From Phoenicibacter sp963592435 (lineage in GTDB: Bacteria; Actinomycetota; Coriobacteriia; Coriobacteriales; Eggerthellaceae), in contig CAVAWT010000008.1 in the NCBI GenBank assembly GCA_963592435.1, positions 1 through 64,000 of the forward strand: 64,000 nt of DNA, given 5' to 3'. A model generated the notes under the pieces. That model worked only from the letters and a program-made list of their open reading frames with translations. It was not told the DNA's origin and did no database searches. This document shows, one piece after another, positions 25,375-33,851 of this stretch; the first letter of the stretch is position 1, and each line of letters begins with the position of its first letter. Both the position numbers and the translations under genes were made by a program.

Positions 25375-26424
25375 ATGAAGAACCAAGCTAGCTTAAACAG
25401 GATCATTTTCTTCACTATTTTTGCAGTTTGCATGCTCATAGCAACTGCGGTGACGATAACTGTTACATACCTTGCATTTTCATCAACGGAAGACAGCGCT
25501 TCAATCGAGACTTTTCTTTTGATGTCAACAACCCAACTCGTAGCTTTCGTTCTTGTCATTCTGATTGTCTCACTTGCTGTTTCAAGCCTTTTGACACAGA
25601 TCATTTTAAAACCCTTTTCCGACATCGATCTCGACCACCCTTTGAGAAACGACACATATGTTGAAATTCAGCCACTCCTAGAAAAAATGCAAGAGCAAAG
25701 ACACCTTTTGAAAGAACAAAACAAGTTGCTTGAGAACACAAATGCAATTCGTCGTGAGTTCACAAGCAACGTTTCACACGAGATGAAGACCCCCCTTCAG
25801 GTGATAAGTGGCTATGCAGAATTGATGGAAAATGGGCTTGTTCCTGACGAAGACATCAAGAAAAACTCTAAATTGATCAGAAAAGAAGCAGAATCGATGC
25901 GAGATTTGATCGATGATGTTTTGACACTCTCAAAGCTTGATGAAAACGTTCAAGCAAAACGTGAGAGGATCAACCTGTCAGAAACAGTTAAAAGTGTTGT
26001 TTGCAGGCTCGAACACAAAGCTCAAAAGAATAATGTGAGCCTAGATGTTGATTTGGACGACAGCGTTATGATTGAAGGCGATTCTTCGTTGGCAGATCAA
26101 ATGACGTATAACTTAATCGACAATGCAATTAAATATAACAAACAGGGTGGGAAGGTCGACGTTTGCACGACTTTGGAAGATGGACTTGCTGTTCTGACTG
26201 TTTCCGACGAAGGAGCAGGAATCCCTAAAGACCAGAGAGCTCGCATTTTTGAGAGATTCTATCGCGTCGACGAAAGCAGGTCGAGAGAAACAGGTGGCAC
26301 GGGCTTAGGTTTAGCAATCGTTAAACATGCTGTCGAGTCTTTCGGTGGCACAATTCAAGTGGAAGACAACAAAACTTCACAGTCTGGCACGACATTCATC
26401 ATAACAATCAAGAAATCTAAATAA
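25375..26424 (+). CDS. Sensor histidine kinase
   Basis: This 349-aa membrane kinase has two transmembrane helices (about 10-32 and 48-72), separated by only about 15 residues outside. It therefore probably senses within the membrane or through a partner. The H-box is SNVSHEMKTPLQVISGYAELM (phospho-His about 137). The N box is NLIDNAIKYN, and the ATP lid carries DEGAGIPKDQ and GGTGLGLAIVKH. It resembles PhoR/VanS-type kinases. The signal is unknown. The paired response regulator lies just upstream. Confidence 0.95.
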   Translation: MKNQASLNRIIFFTIFAVCMLIATAVTITVTYLAFSSTEDSASIETFLLMSTTQLVAFVLVILIVSLAVSSLLTQIILKPFSDIDLDHPLRNDTYVEIQPLLEKMQEQRHLLKEQNKLLENTNAIRREFTSNVSHEMKTPLQVISGYAELMENGLVPDEDIKKNSKLIRKEAESMRDLIDDVLTLSKLDENVQAKRERINLSETVKSVVCRLEHKAQKNNVSLDVDLDDSVMIEGDSSLADQMTYNLIDNAIKYNKQGGKVDVCTTLEDGLAVLTVSDEGAGIPKDQRARIFERFYRVDESRSRETGGTGLGLAIVKHAVESFGGTIQVEDNKTSQSGTTFIITIKKSK

Positions 26425-26460
26425 CTATCACTGTAGCCGCCCGACCTTAAGCCTCGCAAC

Positions 26461-26487
26461 AAAAAAAGCAATTTCGTGTGGAAATCG
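26461..26487 (-). terminator. Terminator of the tRNA-Leu/tRNA-Val unit
   Basis: On the minus strand CGATTTC-CACAC-GAAATTG forms a 7-bp stem (one G-T pair) with a 5-nt loop. It is followed by C and seven T residues (26461-26467). It lies about 124 nt beyond the end of tRNA-Val. Confidence 0.6.
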
Positions 26488-26610
26488 AGCGAAAAAAAAC
26501 TTAACATTAAGCAAAATGACGGCATAAGAATTAAGAAATAAAAGAAGTGAGTGAAAGCAAATGTGAGAGCACAGATTCGTTCGAGCTAAAACCTTTCTGA
26601 GCGTTTCTGA

Positions 26611-26685
<75 letters not shown>

Positions 26686-26754
26686 GTTTTAAATACTTAG
26701 CATAAAAATTTTTTACGCAAATTAAAACGAATTTTGTTTTTTTAACGCTCAAAC

Positions 26755-26844
26755 TGGTGTCGGAGGCGGGATTTGAACCCGCACACCCGTAAAATTAGGC
26801 ACTAGCACCTCAAGCTAGCGTGTCTGCCGTTCCACCACTCCGAC
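26755..26844 (-). tRNA. tRNA-Leu (anticodon GAG)
   Basis: This is a 90-nt class II tRNA on the minus strand. The acceptor is GTCGGAG/CTCCGAC with A and an encoded CCA. The anticodon stem CTAGC/GCTAG has the loop TTGAGGT, hence GAG. A long variable arm and the T-loop GGTTCAAATCC are present. A 13-bp palindrome ACCAAAGTTTGGT (26884-26896) and a TAGAAT -10-like element lie upstream, before secG. Confidence 0.96.
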
Positions 26845-26926
26845 GCGAAAAAACAAAAATATGAAAAGTGCAAAAACTATTCTACCAAAGTTTGGTGAAA
26901 GTAAAGGGATTAATTCAAAAACAAAT

Positions 26927-27187
26927 TTAATTGCTTGATTGAATCATTCCAACTGGGAAGAAAATCATCATCAAAATGAGCGTGACAATGAAAACGACAG
27001 CACAAATGATTGTTATTCTGTCCAAGTTCTTCTCGATGATGCTCGTTCCAGTTTGAGTTGAATACATGCTTGAAGCAATTGCATCAGAAATTCCAGTTCC
27101 TTTGCCACTGTGCATCAAAATGAAGATGACAAGACCAGTGCCTGAAATAAAAAGTAAAACCAATAATATAATCGCAATTGCTGACAT
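26927..27187 (-). CDS. secG: Preprotein translocase subunit SecG
   Basis: This 86-aa membrane protein of the SecYEG channel has two hydrophobic helices (about 3-25 and 57-80). They are joined by the conserved cytosolic loop LMHSGKGTGISDAIASSMYSTQ. The length and layout are typical. It lies downstream of gpmI-tpiA, an arrangement (tpiA, gpmI, secG) common in Gram-positive genomes. Confidence 0.93.
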   Translation of the reverse strand: MSAIAIILLVLLFISGTGLVIFILMHSGKGTGISDAIASSMYSTQTGTSIIEKNLDRITIICAVVFIVTLILMMIFFPVGMIQSSN

Positions 27188-27280
27188 GTTAACCTCTAAC
27201 TAATAGTTTGTCTTATATAAAGTTTATGTGAACAAAAATGCCTTTTTGACTCACGAATTAGATATTATAACAAAGAATTT

Positions 27281-28852
27281 CTAAATTGTCGCGAGATTTT
27301 TTCCAGTCATTTCTTTTGGTGGCTTAATGCCTGCCAAAGAAAGCATCGTCGGCGCGATGTCTGATAGAGCACCAACGCTGCCTGGATCATCAAAATGCCT
27401 GTCTTTTCCACTAAAATCGCACAAGATCAAAGGTACAAGATTTGTTGTGTGAGCTGTGTGAGGAGACCCATCTTGAGCAATCATTTGATCTGCATTTCCA
27501 TGATCAGCAGTTATCAAGGCGAACCCATTCTTTTCTTCAATCGCTCTAACAACTTTTCCTACACCATCATCAACAGCCTCAACAGCCGAAATTGCAGCTT
27601 CTAGCACTCCAGTGTGACCAACCATATCGCAGTTTGCAAAGTTAACAATGTAAAAATCTGCCTCGTCATTTTTTATCGAATTAACGAGCGAAGATGCCAC
27701 TTCAGGTTCGCTCATCTCTGGCTTCAGATCATAAGTTGCAACCTTGGGACTCGGAATCAAAGCTCTGGTTTCCCCAACTTTTTCTTCTTCCTCTCCACCA
27801 TTTAAAAAGAAAGTGACGTGAGCGTATTTCTCAGTCTCAGCAATGTGAAGCTGCCTTAAACCAGCTTCGCTGATGACATCTGCCAATACGTTTTCAGGAA
27901 AACTTTTCGGAAAAGCAATTGGAAGATTGAACGTTTCATCATATTGAGTTAAGCAAACATAGAACAGATCTTCAACTTGGTCTCGTTCAAATTCATCAAA
28001 ATCGCTCAGAGCAATTGCTCTTGTTATCTCACGAGCGCGATCAGGACGAAAATTAAAGAAAATGCAAACGTCTTTTGGTTTTATTGCATCACGATCAAAA
28101 GTGACAGGCACAACAAACTCATCTGTGACTCCCTGTTCGTAGGACCTTTTAACATATTGCTCAGGTGTTAGATCTGAAACTAAATTTTCGCCCAAAACGA
28201 TTGATTTATATGCTCTCTCGACACGATCCCAGCGATTATCTCTGTCCATCGCGTAATAACGACCAGATATAGATGCAAAGCCAACGTCAGATGCTGGGTG
28301 CTTTTCTGTTAACTCCTTAAATTTGAGCTCCGCTTCACAAACAAATTTCTTGCCAGATGTTGGAGCTACGTCTCGACCATCGAGAAAAGCATGAACTCTA
28401 ATTTTTCTAACGCCCTGCTTGAGTGCAGAGTCGATCATTGCGTATAGATGTTCGATTGAAGAGTGAACTCCCCCATCACTCAAAAGTCCAAGAAAGTGGA
28501 GCGTTGAATCATTTTTGATGCAAGTCTCATGCGCCTCTTTAAGGACTTCGTTATCTGAAATTGAACCGTCAGCACAAGCGTTGTTAATTCTCGTTAATTC
28601 TTGAGGAACAAGTCGACCTGCTCCAATGTTTAAGTGCCCAACTTCGCTATTTCCAATTTGACCATCAGGCAATCCAACAGTTTGACCACTAGCTTCCAGT
28701 TTTGTGTTAGGACATGTTTTGAAATAGTTGTCGAGGTTAGGCGTGTTTGCAAGACGCACCGCATTTCCATTAACTTCATCACGAAGCCCAAAACCGTCCA
28801 TAATAATCAGGCATGCAGGAAGGTTCAATTTAGTTCTGTCTGTTATTTGCAT
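27281..28852 (-). CDS. gpmI: 2,3-bisphosphoglycerate-independent phosphoglycerate mutase
   Basis: This is a glycolytic enzyme with two Mn ions converting 3- to 2-phosphoglycerate. The 523-aa protein carries IMDGFGLRDEVNGNAV, the catalytic Ser in GNSEVGHLNIGAGR, DGRDVAPTSG, and the metal ligands ITADHGNADQM and HTAHTTNLVP. It overlaps the end of tpiA by 10 nt, so the two glycolytic genes are co-transcribed and probably translationally coupled. Confidence 0.97.
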   Translation of the reverse strand: MQITDRTKLNLPACLIIMDGFGLRDEVNGNAVRLANTPNLDNYFKTCPNTKLEASGQTVGLPDGQIGNSEVGHLNIGAGRLVPQELTRINNACADGSISDNEVLKEAHETCIKNDSTLHFLGLLSDGGVHSSIEHLYAMIDSALKQGVRKIRVHAFLDGRDVAPTSGKKFVCEAELKFKELTEKHPASDVGFASISGRYYAMDRDNRWDRVERAYKSIVLGENLVSDLTPEQYVKRSYEQGVTDEFVVPVTFDRDAIKPKDVCIFFNFRPDRAREITRAIALSDFDEFERDQVEDLFYVCLTQYDETFNLPIAFPKSFPENVLADVISEAGLRQLHIAETEKYAHVTFFLNGGEEEEKVGETRALIPSPKVATYDLKPEMSEPEVASSLVNSIKNDEADFYIVNFANCDMVGHTGVLEAAISAVEAVDDGVGKVVRAIEEKNGFALITADHGNADQMIAQDGSPHTAHTTNLVPLILCDFSGKDRHFDDPGSVGALSDIAPTMLSLAGIKPPKEMTGKNLATI

Positions 28853-29628
28853 TGATAGGCTGATTTCACTAAATTAACGAACGACTCTGCCTTGAGTGAA
28901 GCTCCCCCAATGAGACCACCATCGATGTTTGGCTGAGAGAGAAGCGCGTCCACATTGCCTTCATTCATGGAGCCACCATACAAAATTCTAATTTCTTCTG
29001 CTTTTTGTTGACCATAAAGGTTGGCAAGGCAAGTGCGTATTGCAATGCAGACTTCTTCAGCTTGTTCAGGAGTTGCAGTTCTGCCAGTTCCGATTGCCCA
29101 AATTGGCTCATAAGCTATGACAAGGTGCTCGGAATCAAAAAGATCAACTCCAGCAAGCCCAGCTTCGACTTGTTTTGTCACATATTCAACAAAATCGCCA
29201 CTTTCTCTTACGCTAAGAGATTCACCAACGCAAAGAATCGGGGTCATTTTCTTTCCAGAATAGTCAAGAAGTGCCTTAACTTTGTCGTTTATGACATCGT
29301 TTGTTTCTCCGAAAATCTCTCGTCTTTCGCTGTGACCAACGATACAAAAATCGCAACCTGCATCTGAGATCATTCTGACAGAGATCTCACCTGTGAAAGC
29401 ACCATGATCCTCAAAGTAACAATTTTGTGCTCCGACGAAAATGCGTTGCTTATCAAACTCCAAAACACCTTTAACAGCTTTCAGATCAAGCGCTGGAGGG
29501 CATATAACAACATCAACCTTATCACATAAATGTTTTTCAAAAATGTTTGAAATTTCTTGAGTTAAAACAACAGCTTCGGCAACTGTGTTATTCATTTTCC
29601 AGTTGCCTGCAATAATTGGCTTTCTCAA
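28843..29628 (-). CDS. tpiA: Triosephosphate isomerase
   Basis: This 261-aa TIM-barrel enzyme of glycolysis shows GNWKMN (substrate Lys), the electrophilic His in VGHSERREIFGE, the catalytic Glu in AYEPIWAIGTGRTATPEQ, and YGGSMNEGNVD. Initiation is at TTG 29628 with GGAG upstream, giving RKPIIAGNWKMN as the normal N-terminus. It is followed by gpmI and secG. Confidence 0.97.
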   Translation of the reverse strand: MRKPIIAGNWKMNNTVAEAVVLTQEISNIFEKHLCDKVDVVICPPALDLKAVKGVLEFDKQRIFVGAQNCYFEDHGAFTGEISVRMISDAGCDFCIVGHSERREIFGETNDVINDKVKALLDYSGKKMTPILCVGESLSVRESGDFVEYVTKQVEAGLAGVDLFDSEHLVIAYEPIWAIGTGRTATPEQAEEVCIAIRTCLANLYGQQKAEEIRILYGGSMNEGNVDALLSQPNIDGGLIGGASLKAESFVNLVKSAYQCK

Positions 29629-29640
29629 AACTCTTTCTCC

Positions 29641-30102
29641 TTAGACAGTTGTTCTCCGAAGGGAAACAACTTTGTTTGTGTAGACAATATAGAAAATATA
29701 GAGCAAAAGCTCGCAGACTTGGATGATAACTTGTGAAGTGAAAACGTCTGCTTGACCTCGAACTATCATGCCAATAGAGTAAGAAATCCCAAGGACAAGC
29801 AGGATGATGCATAAAACTATGATTATCGTCGCCAGCGCGCTCTTCCTTCCACCGTTTGCGACGATTATGCCTTTTAGACCAACGAAAAGTTGTAACAAAA
29901 AAGCAATAGCAGCCACTATTGTCACAATGACGATTGTCGTGTTTGCTTCTTCAACAGTGTAATTTACTATTTGAGTGAGTGTCTCCAAAGAATTGCTACC
30001 ACTCGGTGCAAACACCGAAATTAAAGAACCGATGAAATCGATTGCACCAAGAACAATTAGAATTACTGATATGCTCTTTAAATCGCGTTTCGCTTTTTGC
30101 AT
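29641..30102 (-). CDS. Unknown membrane protein, four predicted helices
   Basis: This 153-aa protein of unrecognised family has four hydrophobic segments, at about 13-35, 48-72, 82-110 and 122-142. It starts MQKAKRDLKSISVILIVLGA and ends with a basic tail. The first loop is polar and the topology suggests an integral inner-membrane protein. A good GGGAG site precedes the ATG. It lies 12 nt upstream of tpiA. Function cannot be predicted. Confidence 0.7.
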   Translation of the reverse strand: MQKAKRDLKSISVILIVLGAIDFIGSLISVFAPSGSNSLETLTQIVNYTVEEANTTIVIVTIVAAIAFLLQLFVGLKGIIVANGGRKSALATIIIVLCIILLVLGISYSIGMIVRGQADVFTSQVIIQVCELLLYIFYIVYTNKVVSLRRTTV

Positions 30103-30176
30103 AAAAAAACTCCCTTATTAAAAATTCCAAACTAATCACTTATATGATATAGCAAATCGAAGAAGACAACAATCAA

Positions 30177-30195
30177 AACGTCCTTCACAGACGTT
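30177..30195 (-). terminator. Weak hairpin after rmuC
   Basis: AACGTC (30177-30182) and GACGTT (30190-30195) form a 6-bp stem. Read on the minus strand it is followed by TTTTG, 27 nt beyond the rmuC stop. It is short for an efficient terminator. Confidence 0.35.
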
Positions 30196-30221
30196 AACGG
30201 AATAAAAAACAAAGCTTTAAG

Positions 30222-31535
30222 TCATTCAACGCCAACTTCCAGCTGATCGCTGTCGCCTATCCCTAACAGGCGTGTCGAAGATTGTGGATCCTCAAGAGTT
30301 GACACATCGCGAAGCTTTCTCTCGATAGCATTCGTTCGCGTGTTAATGATCCCCTCGACTGTTTTTCCTGCAGTGTTAATTTGTTTTAAAGCTTTGTCAA
30401 GTTCTTTTTGATATTTCGGGAACTCTGCTTTGACAGCTGATAAAATTTGTGCGATCTCATCAGCACGTTTTTGAAGTGCTAACGTTTGATAACACATCTG
30501 AAGGCTGTTTAAAAGCGCCGCCATCGTTGACGGACCAGCGACGTTTACGTGATAGTCGCGTTGCAAACATTCAATCAAACCTGGACGATCAACAACTTCA
30601 GCATAAAGTCCCTCAAAAGGCAAAAACATTATTGCAAAATTTGTCGTTTCTGGAACAGAGATATATTTCTCGTAAATGTCTTTTGCTTCACTCTTGATGC
30701 GCGTCTCAAGCGTTTTTCTTGCATTATCAATTTGTTCCTTGTCTCCTTCATCAGTTGCTTGTCGCAATTGGTCATAGGCATCACCAGGAAATTTTGCATC
30801 AATCGGAAGGTAAATGAAACCGCCATCATCAACTGGAATTTTAACTGCAAACTCAACGCGTTCGCGACTGTTCTTTTTTGTAGCAACGTTTTCCTCATAT
30901 TGATCGCTTGTCAAAATTTCACTCAAAATTGCACCAAGTTGCACTTCGCCTAATACACCTCGAGTTTTAACGTTTGAAAGCACGCGCTTAAGGCCACCAA
31001 CGTCCTTTGCAACGTTTTGCATTTCTCCCAAGCCCTTATGAACTTCTTCTAGTTGCTTTTGAACTTGATTAAACGATCTCGCCAAATTTTCATTTAGCGT
31101 TTTTGACAGTTTCTCATCAACAGTCTCCCGAACCTTTTCTAGTTGCTTGCCATTGTCTTCTCGAATGTCTTTTAGTTGCACTTCGACAGTGTTTCTGACC
31201 TCTCCCAAATTTTTAGTCATCTGCTCTTGAAAGCCCTGAATTTGCTTGGTGAAGCCAGCAAACCTGTCATCAAACCTTGCGAGCTGATCGCGCAACTCTG
31301 ACGACTGAGTCGTCATGCGCTGCGTCAATTTATCATCAACAATCTCGCGCATTTTATCGAGTCTTTCCTCCACTTGATCCGAATTTCTTTGAAGCTCATT
31401 GACTGTTTCTCGACGAACGTCATCAATTTTACCCTCGGTGCGCTTCGTCATCGAACTTATCATCAACACAGACACAAGAGATGTGATAATAAGAACGGTC
31501 CCGACGACTATCAAAGCTATAACTTCATACGTCAT
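30222..31535 (-). CDS. rmuC: DNA recombination protein RmuC
   Basis: This 437-aa protein has an N-terminal transmembrane helix (about 5-28). A coiled coil of about 150 residues is followed by the RmuC nuclease-like domain. That domain has VLGEVQLGAILSEILTSDQYEEN, LPIDAKFPGDAYDQL and FLPFEGLYAEV. RmuC limits rearrangements such as inversions at short repeats; the exact activity is unsettled. AGGAG precedes the ATG. It is flanked by two uncharacterised membrane-protein genes. Confidence 0.92.
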   Translation of the reverse strand: MTYEVIALIVVGTVLIITSLVSVLMISSMTKRTEGKIDDVRRETVNELQRNSDQVEERLDKMREIVDDKLTQRMTTQSSELRDQLARFDDRFAGFTKQIQGFQEQMTKNLGEVRNTVEVQLKDIREDNGKQLEKVRETVDEKLSKTLNENLARSFNQVQKQLEEVHKGLGEMQNVAKDVGGLKRVLSNVKTRGVLGEVQLGAILSEILTSDQYEENVATKKNSRERVEFAVKIPVDDGGFIYLPIDAKFPGDAYDQLRQATDEGDKEQIDNARKTLETRIKSEAKDIYEKYISVPETTNFAIMFLPFEGLYAEVVDRPGLIECLQRDYHVNVAGPSTMAALLNSLQMCYQTLALQKRADEIAQILSAVKAEFPKYQKELDKALKQINTAGKTVEGIINTRTNAIERKLRDVSTLEDPQSSTRLLGIGDSDQLEVGVE

Positions 31536-31575
31536 AAAAAACTCCTAATTTCTTAAAATGCTTTTGTGTTATTTA

Positions 31576-32250
31576 TTAAAAAATTTTTTGAATGAATGCA
31601 TTTGAATTTGAGATCGAAATAACGCCAACTTTTCCAACTGGAGCTGCTCTGAAAATGAAGGTGTTGCCGATGTGGTCCTCTGTCGTCTCTGATGGGCTTT
31701 TTTCCTTCGTGCACAAAATTGCATCAATGCCATCTGTTGTGCCCAACATATTCGAGCGAGGAGCTATACATAAAACAACATTTGCGCCATCCGTCTTTAA
31801 GTCTTCAACAATCCTTGAAACTTGTTTTTTTGGTAGATAGTTTTGAACAGCAAAGATTCCAACTTGCTTTTCTCCAACATCTAATATGAGAGGGTTTTCA
31901 CTTTTTGACAATTCATTCAAATCAACAGTAACAACACTTGCCTGCTTGTCAATGTAGTTGCTCCTGACATCTGATGGATAGACCTTCTCCAACGAATCTC
32001 CCCCAGAAGTCTTATTTGAAGAGTCAGAAGTGACAGGCAAAACTCCTGAATAAATAATTGAAGAACAAAACTCCATTGTTCCAGCTTTTTCATCAACCTT
32101 CGTTGCTGCAACATTAAAAGCTCTAGCAGTTCCGAAATAAGTGACGAGAACACATATCGCAACAGCAATTATTAAGACAAACAAAACAAGAGCAATTTTT
32201 TCTCTTGTTCTGTTCGAGTGTTCAAAGCCAACTTCTTCCTGCTCTGACAA
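31576..32250 (-). CDS. Unknown single-pass membrane protein with extracytoplasmic domain
   Basis: This 224-aa protein has a short cytosolic N-terminus, one transmembrane helix (about 18-42), and then a mostly polar external domain of about 180 residues. The end of that domain (GIDAILCTKEKSP followed by GNTFIFRAAPVGKVGVISIS) is faintly reminiscent of the end of a metallophosphoesterase/5'-nucleotidase core, but no metal-ligand motifs are seen. Initiation is at TTG 32250, 4 nt after the guaA stop, with GGGAG upstream. The function is unknown. Confidence 0.65.
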   Translation of the reverse strand: MSEQEEVGFEHSNRTREKIALVLFVLIIAVAICVLVTYFGTARAFNVAATKVDEKAGTMEFCSSIIYSGVLPVTSDSSNKTSGGDSLEKVYPSDVRSNYIDKQASVVTVDLNELSKSENPLILDVGEKQVGIFAVQNYLPKKQVSRIVEDLKTDGANVVLCIAPRSNMLGTTDGIDAILCTKEKSPSETTEDHIGNTFIFRAAPVGKVGVISISNSNAFIQKIF

Positions 32251-32254
32251 AGTT

Positions 32255-33850
32255 TTACTCCCACTCTATTGTTGCAGGAGGTTTGGAAGTTATGTCGTAA
32301 CAAACCCTGTTTGCACCTTTAACTTCAGCTACAATTCTTGAAGAGATTTTTGAGAGAACGTCATGTGGCAACTTTGCCCAGTCTGCAGTCATCGCATCGC
32401 TTGACTCAACAGCTCGAACAATGACAGGTCGTTCATATGTCCTCTCATCTCCCATCACCCCGACGCTTTTAATGTCTGGCAGAACAGCGAAATATTGCCA
32501 ACAAGAGTGCTCCGAATTACGATTGTTTGTTTTTTCAAAGAGTTCAAGGTTATATGCATCGATCTCTTCTCTAACAATCGCATCAGCATCCTTTAAAATT
32601 TCAAGTTTTTCTTGAGTTATTTCCCCAATAATCCGAATTGCAAGACCAGGACCTGGGAAAGGCTGACGGTGAACAAGTTTGTCTGGCAACCCAAGAGTCT
32701 TTCCAAGCTCTCTCACCTCATCTTTAAAGAAGTGATCGAGCGGCTCGACGAGATCAAAGCTAACACCATCAGGGAAAGGTATTAAATTGTGATGACTCTT
32801 TATTGTGGAGGCCTTTCCACCTGTTTTTCTTGCACCACTCTCGATTATATCTGGATAAATTGTTCCTTGAGCTAAAAACTTAATAATCTCTCCGCCTTGG
32901 GACTTTTCTTGTGCAATTTCAAAAAACTCTTTCCAAAACTGAGTTCCAATTATCTTCCTCTTCGCTTCAGGCTCACTCACATCTTTCAAAAGATCAAGAT
33001 AGCGACTTTCTGCATGGACGTGCACAAAATCACAATCGAATTGATTCTTAAAAACTGCCTCAACCTCTTCTGGTTCACCTTTTCTCAAAAGTCCGTGGTT
33101 AACAAAAACGCATATCAGTTGTTTTCCAATCGCTTTTGAAAGCAAAGCTGCAACAACGCTTGAGTCAACTCCACCAGAAAGGCCAAGGATGACACGCGAC
33201 GTTCCTATTGTTTCTCTTAGCTCATCAATCAATGTTTCTGCAAGGTTATCCATTGACCAAGTTTTTTCTAAATCGCACACATTAAACAAGAAATTTTTTA
33301 GAATTTGCTCTCCACACTCAGTGTGCTTAACTTCAGGATGAAATTGAGTTGTGAAAATCTTCTTTGATGCATTTTCCATTGCTGCAACAGGGCAAACGTC
33401 AGTTGAAGCAGTAACTTGAAAACCATCGGGGACCTCCACAACAGCGTCGCGATGGCTCATCCAGACAGTCTGTGAACTCTTAGTGTTGTTAAAGAGCAAA
33501 CCACCACTTACGCTAAGCGTTGCAGGTCCATATTCTCCTTTGTCTGTGTGGCCAACTTTTCCACCTAGTGTGTGCGCGATGATTTGATGACCATAACAAA
33601 ACCCAAGGATAGGAAGACCTAGCTCCAACACTTTTGGGTCAATCGAAGGCGCGTCTTCAGCATATACGCTTGCAGGACCTCCTGAAAAAACTAGCGCTGA
33701 AGGGCTCATTTTTAAAACTTCTTCAGCGGTTAAGTCACAAGGAATGATTTCTGAATATACGCCTAAGTCTCTGATTCTCCTCGCAATTAGTTGACCATAT
33801 TGCGCACCAAAATCAAAAACTAAAACTTTTTGTGATGTGTTGTTTTTCAA
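32255..33850 (-). CDS. guaA: GMP synthase (glutamine-hydrolysing)
   Basis: This enzyme converts XMP to GMP. The 531-aa protein has an N-terminal class I glutamine amidotransferase domain (nucleophile in GFCYGHQI), an ATP-PPase domain with SGGVDSS, and the C-terminal dimerisation domain (PFPGPGLAIR). The start was placed at TTG 33850, one base after the pheT TAA and behind AAAGGGG at good spacing. A start 10 codons further upstream (33880) is open but would lie before that site. Confidence 0.96.
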   Translation of the reverse strand: MKNNTSQKVLVFDFGAQYGQLIARRIRDLGVYSEIIPCDLTAEEVLKMSPSALVFSGGPASVYAEDAPSIDPKVLELGLPILGFCYGHQIIAHTLGGKVGHTDKGEYGPATLSVSGGLLFNNTKSSQTVWMSHRDAVVEVPDGFQVTASTDVCPVAAMENASKKIFTTQFHPEVKHTECGEQILKNFLFNVCDLEKTWSMDNLAETLIDELRETIGTSRVILGLSGGVDSSVVAALLSKAIGKQLICVFVNHGLLRKGEPEEVEAVFKNQFDCDFVHVHAESRYLDLLKDVSEPEAKRKIIGTQFWKEFFEIAQEKSQGGEIIKFLAQGTIYPDIIESGARKTGGKASTIKSHHNLIPFPDGVSFDLVEPLDHFFKDEVRELGKTLGLPDKLVHRQPFPGPGLAIRIIGEITQEKLEILKDADAIVREEIDAYNLELFEKTNNRNSEHSCWQYFAVLPDIKSVGVMGDERTYERPVIVRAVESSDAMTADWAKLPHDVLSKISSRIVAEVKGANRVCYDITSKPPATIEWE

Positions 33851-33851
33851 A

